DNA from: Marinibacterium anthonyi
GTDB taxonomy: Bacteria; Pseudomonadota; Alphaproteobacteria; Rhodobacterales; Rhodobacteraceae
Assembly (NCBI GenBank): GCA_003217735.2
Contig: CP031585.1
Span: forward strand, 3,831,501 to 3,895,500
Length of the DNA stretch: 64,000 nt
Direction: 5' to 3'
Below are positions 59,032 through 64,000 of this stretch, piece by piece; within the stretch, counting starts at the first letter, position 1; each line of letters opens with the position of its first letter. Position numbers and translations under genes: made by a program. Below the pieces are notes generated by a model, which was not told the origin of the DNA, made no database searches, and saw only the letters and a list, made by a program, of their open reading frames with translations.

Positions 59032-60654
59032 ATGGCCCAAAGCGGCACGGTTCAGACCATCACCGCCGACAACCTGATCGTCGGCACGCCCGCGGACGAC
59101 GTCCTGCAGGGCGAGGAAACGCAAAGCGACGAGATTCGCGGCGGCGGCGGCAATGACGAGATCCATGGCCTTGGCCAGGACGACCTGTTGTTCGGCGGCA
59201 ATGGCGACGACACGATCTACGGCGACGGCAGCGCCTACTGGTTCGCCGACCAGGGCAACGACATCATCTACGGCGGCAACGGCAACGACACGCTGTACGG
59301 CTATGACGGCAATGACGAGATCTACGGCGGCGACGGCGACGATTCGATCTTTGGCGACGATTACTATTACGACGGTCGCAATCACGACGACCTGCTCGTC
59401 GGCGGCAATGGCAGCGACTATATCGAAGCCGGCCTTGGCAACGACGTGCTCAAGGGCGGCAACGGCAACGACGCGCTGGTGATCACCGCGGGGGGCCGGA
59501 ACCTGTTGCTGGGCGGCAATGGCAACGACATCCTGCGCGGCGGCTACGACCAGGACATTTTGTATGGCGGGGCCGGCCTGGATGACCTCTGGGGCGGCGC
59601 GGGCGACGACGACCTCTGGGGCGGCGACGGCGACGACTACCTGGCGGGCGGCGAAGACGACGACACGCTGCACGGCGAGGACGGCGAAGACGTGCTGTAC
59701 GGCGACGGCGGCGACGACGTTTTGTTGGGCGAAAACGGCGCCGACGAACTGCACGGCGGCGAAGGCGACGACACGCTGTACGCCGGCGATCAGATCCCGT
59801 CCCTCTTCATCGGCTATGCCTATGACACGCTTTACGGCGATGGCGGCGATGACACGCTTTACGCGGGCCACGACGCGGTGAAGATGTACGGCGGCACCGG
59901 CAACGACGTGCTGCACGGGGAAACCGCCACCTGGGCCTCGGACAGCTATGGGCCGGATCTCTATTCCTGCTACCTCCACGGCGAGGAAGGCGATGACATC
60001 ATCAAGGGCGCCGCGGTGGGCGAATCCGACCTGCGCGGCGGCGATGGCAATGACCGGATCCTGGGCACCGGGCTTTACGACAGCGCCTATGGCGGTGCCG
60101 GCGACGATTACCTCAAGCTCAACGGCGCGCTTGACGGCGGCGACGGTGACGACGTGCTGATCGCCGTGGGCGGCTATCGCAGCTGGCTGACGGGCGGCGA
60201 CGGCGACGACCGGCTGGTCGGAAGCGATGACGACGACACCCTGACCGGCGATGCCGGAAACGACAAGCTGTCGGGCGGCGGGGGCGACGACGACCTGGAT
60301 GGCGGCAAGGATGACGACTTTCTCGACGGCGGGCTGGGCGACGATTTCCTCTTCGGCAGCACCGGCAACGACATCATCCTGGGCGGCGGCGGCACCGATA
60401 CGGCCACCGGCGGTGGCGGCGCCGACCGGTTTCTGGTTCAGCGCGACCAGGCGCCCGGGTTCCTCTGGATCACTGACTTCGTCTCGACCGCGGACACGGT
60501 CGAAATCGAATCCCTGTCCGACCCGACCTATTCCCAGAAATCCTGGGGCCTCAGGATCGATTTCGAAACCGACGAGGGCCTGCAGACCGTCGGCCTGATG
60601 GACCTGACCATGGCGGATCTGACCGCCGGAGACATCGTCGTCACGCTTTACTAA
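59032..60654 (+). CDS. RTX calcium-binding repeat protein
   Basis: The 540-residue protein is largely nonapeptide repeats of the form GGNGDDTIYG, running from about residue 30 to 470. These bind calcium in a beta-roll and mark type I secretion substrates. No separate enzyme domain is present. The C-terminal 70 residues (SADTVEIESLSDPTYS, VGLMDLTMADLTAGDI) are probably the secretion signal. No secretion genes are nearby. Its AAGGAGGACAGC site precedes the ATG well. Confidence 0.92.
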   Translation: MAQSGTVQTITADNLIVGTPADDVLQGEETQSDEIRGGGGNDEIHGLGQDDLLFGGNGDDTIYGDGSAYWFADQGNDIIYGGNGNDTLYGYDGNDEIYGGDGDDSIFGDDYYYDGRNHDDLLVGGNGSDYIEAGLGNDVLKGGNGNDALVITAGGRNLLLGGNGNDILRGGYDQDILYGGAGLDDLWGGAGDDDLWGGDGDDYLAGGEDDDTLHGEDGEDVLYGDGGDDVLLGENGADELHGGEGDDTLYAGDQIPSLFIGYAYDTLYGDGGDDTLYAGHDAVKMYGGTGNDVLHGETATWASDSYGPDLYSCYLHGEEGDDIIKGAAVGESDLRGGDGNDRILGTGLYDSAYGGAGDDYLKLNGALDGGDGDDVLIAVGGYRSWLTGGDGDDRLVGSDDDDTLTGDAGNDKLSGGGGDDDLDGGKDDDFLDGGLGDDFLFGSTGNDIILGGGGTDTATGGGGADRFLVQRDQAPGFLWITDFVSTADTVEIESLSDPTYSQKSWGLRIDFETDEGLQTVGLMDLTMADLTAGDIVVTLY

Positions 60655-60697
60655 GCCACGCGGCGCCCCAAGGCGCATCACTGAAAGTCGGGGAAGA

Positions 60698-60774
60698 TGG
60701 TACCGCCTTCCCGGCTTGAACGGGAGACCTCTGGATCCACAATCCAGCGCTCTAACCAACTGAGCTAAGGCGGC
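60698..60774 (-). tRNA. tRNA-His (GTG)
   Basis: The 77-base minus-strand gene folds as a cloverleaf with anticodon stem CTGGA/TCCAG, loop TTGTGGA (anticodon GTG), T-loop GTTCAAG, and an encoded CCA end. The acceptor stem begins GCCGCCT and ends AGGCGGT, giving a G1:U72 pair and A73, and no encoded G-1. This matches the unusual histidine tRNA of some Alphaproteobacteria. Confidence 0.95.
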
Positions 60775-60829
60775 ACTGGCGGGTCGTTTAAACCCGCCTG
60801 CCCCCCATTGCAACCCGGTTTTCCGACTT

Positions 60830-61312
60830 TCAGAGCGTGATCCGCCAGCTCTGTTCGACCAGTGGTACGCCGAAGCTGGTCACCGGCACCGCATCCGTCA
60901 GCTCCCACCCCGCCGCGCGGTACAGCGCGCAGGCAGCGGTGTGGCTTTCGTGGGTCCACAGCTGCATCTCGCGGTAGCCGTGGCCCTTCGCGAACCCCAT
61001 GCAGGTCGCCAGCAGCCGCTTGCCCAGCCCCTTGCCCCGCGCCTCGGGCACCAGCAGGAACAGCCGCAGCTTGGCCACCTCGTCGCTCAGCCGCACGCAA
61101 AAGATGCTGCCCAGCCGCTGGCCGTCTTCCTCGGCGATCCAGCCCCGTTCCCGTTCCGGGTCGTGATCAGCGACAAAGGCGGCCAGGATATCGGCCACCA
61201 GCGGGCCGAACGTGTCGTCGAATCCCTCGGCTGCGGCGTAAAGCGTCTGGTGACGCTCGACCAGCCAGGGCGCATCCTCGGCGCGGAATTGTCTCAGAAC
61301 GATATCTCCCAT
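60830..61312 (-). CDS. GNAT-family N-acetyltransferase
   Basis: I chose the ATG at 61312, where the domain begins (MGDIVLRQFRAEDAPWLVE). The 160-residue protein has LRLFLLVPEARGKGLGKRLL, the acetyl-CoA pyrophosphate loop, and HTAACALYRAAGWEL. The substrate is unknown. Weak ribosome-binding site. Confidence 0.85.
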   Translation of the reverse strand: MGDIVLRQFRAEDAPWLVERHQTLYAAAEGFDDTFGPLVADILAAFVADHDPERERGWIAEEDGQRLGSIFCVRLSDEVAKLRLFLLVPEARGKGLGKRLLATCMGFAKGHGYREMQLWTHESHTAACALYRAAGWELTDAVPVTSFGVPLVEQSWRITL

Positions 61313-61401
61313 GCGACAACGAGACCCCGGCGCCGCTTGATTCTCAACCTTTTTGACGCTAGCGAAACCCGTCACCTGGCGTGACCAGACCGGAGACCAT
61401 A

Positions 61402-61590
61402 ATGGGCATCAACACCGAACGCGATATCGAAGCCAACCTGCAGATCGGCCCGACCGACCAGGGCATGGTGCGACTGTTCATCGAGGCACCGAATGTCGAG
61501 ATCCCGATGGATTTCGAACCCGACGAGGCGCGCGAGATCGCAGACGAGATCCTGGCAGCCGTGGCCGCCGCCGAACAGATCAAGCGCTAG
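61402..61590 (+). CDS. Small acidic protein (DUF6324-like)
   Basis: I chose the ATG at 61402, with GGAG nine bases upstream, over a GTG at 61381. The 62-residue product begins MGINTERDIEANLQIG, is acidic, and ends in a helix (EIADEILAAVAAAEQIKR). It resembles a conserved small Rhodobacterales family, from memory. Confidence 0.65.
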   Translation: MGINTERDIEANLQIGPTDQGMVRLFIEAPNVEIPMDFEPDEAREIADEILAAVAAAEQIKR

Positions 61591-61696
61591 GCCCCGGCCG
61601 CGCAGCCTGATGACGACCGGCCCCGATCCGTGGTATCCCGAGGGACGCACGGCCACCGGCCGGCGGGCGCCTCAACACCGGCCAAAAGGTAAAATC

Positions 61697-62107
61697 ATGG
61701 GACGACTGAACACATTCGCACCGATCGTGCTGAGCATCGCTCGGCTGATCATCGGGCTTATCTTCATGGAACATGGCACCCAGAAACTGCTGGGCTTCCC
61801 GGCCAGCGACCATGCCTTCGGCATGTTTTCGCTGCCCTGGTTCGCGGGAATCGTCGAACTGGCTTGCGGCGCGCTGATCGCGGTCGGCTTCATGACCCGT
61901 CCTGCCGCCTTCCTCGCCTCGGGCACCATGGCGGTGGCCTACTTCGTCGCCCACGCGCCGAACAGCTTCTTCCCCGTCAACAACGGCGGCGACGCGGCGA
62001 TCCTTTACTGTTTCTTCTTCCTCTACCTGGTGTTCGCCGGCCCCGGCCCGATCAGCATCGACCGCATCCTGGGCCACGACCCCCATCCGCCCAAGACGCG
62101 CATCTGA
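61697..62107 (+). CDS. DoxX-family membrane protein
   Basis: The 136-residue protein has four membrane segments and the DoxX family pattern RLIIGLIFMEHGTQKLLGF with ELACGALIAVGFMTRPA. DoxX-like proteins include quinol oxidase subunits and poorly understood stress proteins. The upstream frame part is not coding. Confidence 0.9.
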   Translation: MGRLNTFAPIVLSIARLIIGLIFMEHGTQKLLGFPASDHAFGMFSLPWFAGIVELACGALIAVGFMTRPAAFLASGTMAVAYFVAHAPNSFFPVNNGGDAAILYCFFFLYLVFAGPGPISIDRILGHDPHPPKTRI

Positions 62108-62578
62108 TCAATACCCGCCCAGCCCCATGTCGGACCTCATGTCCGGATCGCGCAGCGCATGCAGGCGCCGCGCGGCATGGGTGGCGAATTTCTGGATCAT
62201 CACCTTGCGCCGGGCCCCGGGCAGCTTGTCCTCGGGGCCCATGCGCAGGATCTCGGCGTCGTATTGATCGGCGATGATCAGCCCGGTGCCTTCGGGCAGC
62301 AGGTCGGTGGGAAAATCCGTATCGACCGCCCAGAAGAACCGGTCGCACCATTCCAGGTAGCCCTGCCATTTCCCGTCGCTCATGTAATCCGCGCGCGAGG
62401 ATTTGCATTCCACCACCCACAGCTCTCCCTTCGGCCCCAGCGCCAGCACATCGACTCGCAGCCCCCGCGCCGGCACGAATTCCTCGACAGTGACCAGGCC
62501 AAGGCTGGCCAGGTGGCGGCAGACGCCGCGCGCCAGAAGCTGGCCGGGCATGAGTTGGGGAAGTGTCGACTGATCCAT
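62108..62578 (-). CDS. mmcB: MmcB-family DNA repair protein
   Basis: The 156-residue protein has VDVLALGPKGELWVVECKS followed by SRADYMSDGKWQGYLEW, the nuclease-like core of MmcB, which contributes to mitomycin C resistance in Caulobacter. It converges with doxX with no gap between the stops. Confidence 0.85.
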   Translation of the reverse strand: MDQSTLPQLMPGQLLARGVCRHLASLGLVTVEEFVPARGLRVDVLALGPKGELWVVECKSSRADYMSDGKWQGYLEWCDRFFWAVDTDFPTDLLPEGTGLIIADQYDAEILRMGPEDKLPGARRKVMIQKFATHAARRLHALRDPDMRSDMGLGGY

Positions 62579-62856
62579 TAAGAAATTATGAACGAAACAG
62601 GAACAAAATCAACTCCCCAAAGACCTTGATCCCCCTTGTCGCGGACCCTGCTCGACACTAGGTTCAACCAGCGACGGGATCTGCCTTTCCTGTGTACGGT
62701 TGCATTCCGGTGGCCTTAAGCAATTCCGAGGGAGCTGGCTCTGTCTAGGCCCTGGTCTAGTTACCTGGCGCCCACCTGTATATACAGGTCCTCGGGAATG
62801 AGAGAACCGCACGTTTCTGGTGGTCCCCCGTCGCACTTTCCCCATTCAGGCCCCTG

Positions 62857-63444
62857 TTACGGTGCCCTGCCGGCAGCCCTCCCCCACGCGTGAATTGCGG
62901 CATCCACCTGCCGCGCTGTCCGGCACCGCCACAACACCACGTCCCCCTCCAGCACGTTGGCCCCGTCCAGCGCATCGGCCACGATGCGGCGAAACCGCGC
63001 CCCGTTGCGCAGGCTGCGGATGGCGAACCGGTATTGCTGCAGCGGCCAGTCGGGATTCCCCTCCGGCAGTTCGGGACGGGTCCGTCCAAGGGTGCGCCAG
63101 GGCCGGATCATCAGGCGCCATGCCCGCGTCACCTCCGGCGGATCCAGCCACAGCACCGCCTGCGCCCGGGGCAAGGCCTGCCGCAGCAGGCTCGGGCCTC
63201 CTTCAAGGATCCAGGCCTCCCCGGCCACGACACGCGACAACTCGGCGTCGATCTCCGGCCTGGGCCGTTGCCGCCACCCCTCCAGCAGCTTGATCGAATC
63301 GAAACACACCAGCGGGATATCTGGCCGCTCGGCGCTCAGCCGGGCCGCCACATGGCTTTTGCCCGCCCCGTTGGCGCCGGTCACGATCAGCCGCTGCACC
63401 CGGCCCCCCGAACGCAATATGCCCGAAGCCATAGGCCCGGGCAT
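62857..63444 (-). CDS. P-loop kinase-like protein (adenylate-kinase-related)
   Basis: The 195-residue protein has Walker A VTGANGAGKSHVA near residue 22 and WILEGGPSLLRQALPRA with AVLWLDPPEVTRAW, as in small nucleoside or topology-modulation-type kinases. The substrate is unknown. Start at 63444 has AAGGACGG upstream. An in-frame ATG at 63432 is an alternative. Confidence 0.8.
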   Translation of the reverse strand: MPGPMASGILRSGGRVQRLIVTGANGAGKSHVAARLSAERPDIPLVCFDSIKLLEGWRQRPRPEIDAELSRVVAGEAWILEGGPSLLRQALPRAQAVLWLDPPEVTRAWRLMIRPWRTLGRTRPELPEGNPDWPLQQYRFAIRSLRNGARFRRIVADALDGANVLEGDVVLWRCRTARQVDAAIHAWGRAAGRAP

Positions 63445-63486
63445 CCGTCCTTGATCACGAATCGAACCCCGTCCGGGGGAGACGCC

Positions 63487-63825
63487 TCAGCGGCGGCCGC
63501 GCAGGCTGCGCTGCAGCGGCGACCGGTCCCGGTCCACCGGCACGCGCACGGCCACGTAGTCATGGGTCATGGCGCCAAAGCCGCGGCCACCGCCGGTGTC
63601 TTCCGTCTCGGCCATCGACATCACGTAGATGCCGAACTGCACCCCCGCGAACACGATCCCGTTGAAGAACCACAGCATGAACACGGCCAGCAGGCCAACA
63701 TCCGAGCCCTTTACCAGGCCCCAAAGGTTCACGACATTGAAGGCAAGAAGCAGCGCCACGAAGACGGCGGCAACACCGAAGCCGATGGCACACTGGCGCA
63801 TGTAAAGCTTGATCAGTTCAGGCAT
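63487..63825 (-). CDS. Small membrane protein, unknown
   Basis: I chose the ATG at 63825. The further frame start at 63831 is a TTG. The 112-residue protein has two membrane segments (about 14-33 and 42-66) and an Arg/Asp-rich C-terminal tail. Ribosome-binding site GAGGGG fits. No family recognised. Confidence 0.65.
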   Translation of the reverse strand: MPELIKLYMRQCAIGFGVAAVFVALLLAFNVVNLWGLVKGSDVGLLAVFMLWFFNGIVFAGVQFGIYVMSMAETEDTGGGRGFGAMTHDYVAVRVPVDRDRSPLQRSLRGRR

Positions 63826-64000
63826 TATCAATTCCCCTCTGATCCCTCCAAGGTAGCACGTCGGCGCGCGCGGTCCAGCCCTTCCCGCACCGGCGCGGCC
63901 AGATATCGCTTTCAGATGGAATTATCGCCCGCGCCCAGGGCTTTGACTTTGGCTTTGGCTTTGGCGCGACGTCTTCAGAAGGCTTCCGGTCTCGCTTCGC

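Overview
The window looks like Rhodobacterales (Roseobacter-type Alphaproteobacteria) chromosome carrying an integrated conjugative or mobilisable element. The core part is GC-rich, has short intergenic gaps and many ATGA-type overlaps, and holds typical alphaproteobacterial genes (RpoH, CarD, MmcB, the ligase-associated exonuclease/ligase pair). Its tRNA-His lacks the usual G-1 and carries G1:U72 with A73, a state known from some Alphaproteobacteria.

Region 1 (1-about 26,364) is the mobile element. At the left edge are the start of a VirD4/TraG coupling protein and two unknown membrane or coiled-coil partners, all on the minus strand. At the right edge are a MobC-like accessory protein and a MobA/VirD2-type relaxase. 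The cargo between them is: a decayed ORF; a translationally coupled three-gene envelope cassette (secreted ankyrin protein, single-pass membrane protein, secreted helical protein); an array of at least seven different hairpins with related flanks; a Gabija-type pair (OLD-like ATPase/TOPRIM nuclease plus UvrD-like helicase); an ArdC antirestriction gene; a uracil-DNA glycosylase-like protein; a 59-residue gene whose ribosome-binding site lies in a hairpin; a serine resolvase; a Fic protein; and an H-NS/HvrA-like protein.

Inside the ardC gene sits a second mobile unit (11,073-17,609) with three overlapping tyrosine-recombinase genes and its own ArdC. The junctions can be read directly: a 5-bp GTGGC direct repeat, imperfect terminal inverted repeats ending in TGACAGTC, and a host ardC that rejoins in frame to 303 codons. 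The element supplies a new start codon to the severed ardC tail.

The boundary with the core is probably near 26,340-26,460, where a minus-strand reading frame that looks like a gene tail upstream of mobC is cut off.

Region 2 (26,465-64,000) is ordinary core chromosome: glycosyltransferases, an M19 dipeptidase, metY, a SIMPL-domain protein, a 958-residue envelope protein with simple repeats, an Lrp/AsnC regulator, a CPA2 antiporter, a MipA/OmpV outer-membrane protein, cobT and cobS, carD, fdxA, an S4 RNA-binding protein, a SUV3-like helicase, a TPR protein, an SCP2 protein and a lysophospholipase, the DNA ligase pair, pepF, a methyltransferase, a Gfo/Idh/MocA oxidoreductase, rpoH with a readable RpoH-type promoter, rluD, an RTX-repeat protein, tRNA-His, DoxX, mmcB and a P-loop kinase-like protein.

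The best candidates for something not well described are the hairpin array next to the Gabija pair, the hairpin-rich leaders before several element operons, the recombinase-trio/ArdC element and the ankyrin cassette. No homology search was possible, so family assignments rest on motifs recognised by eye.
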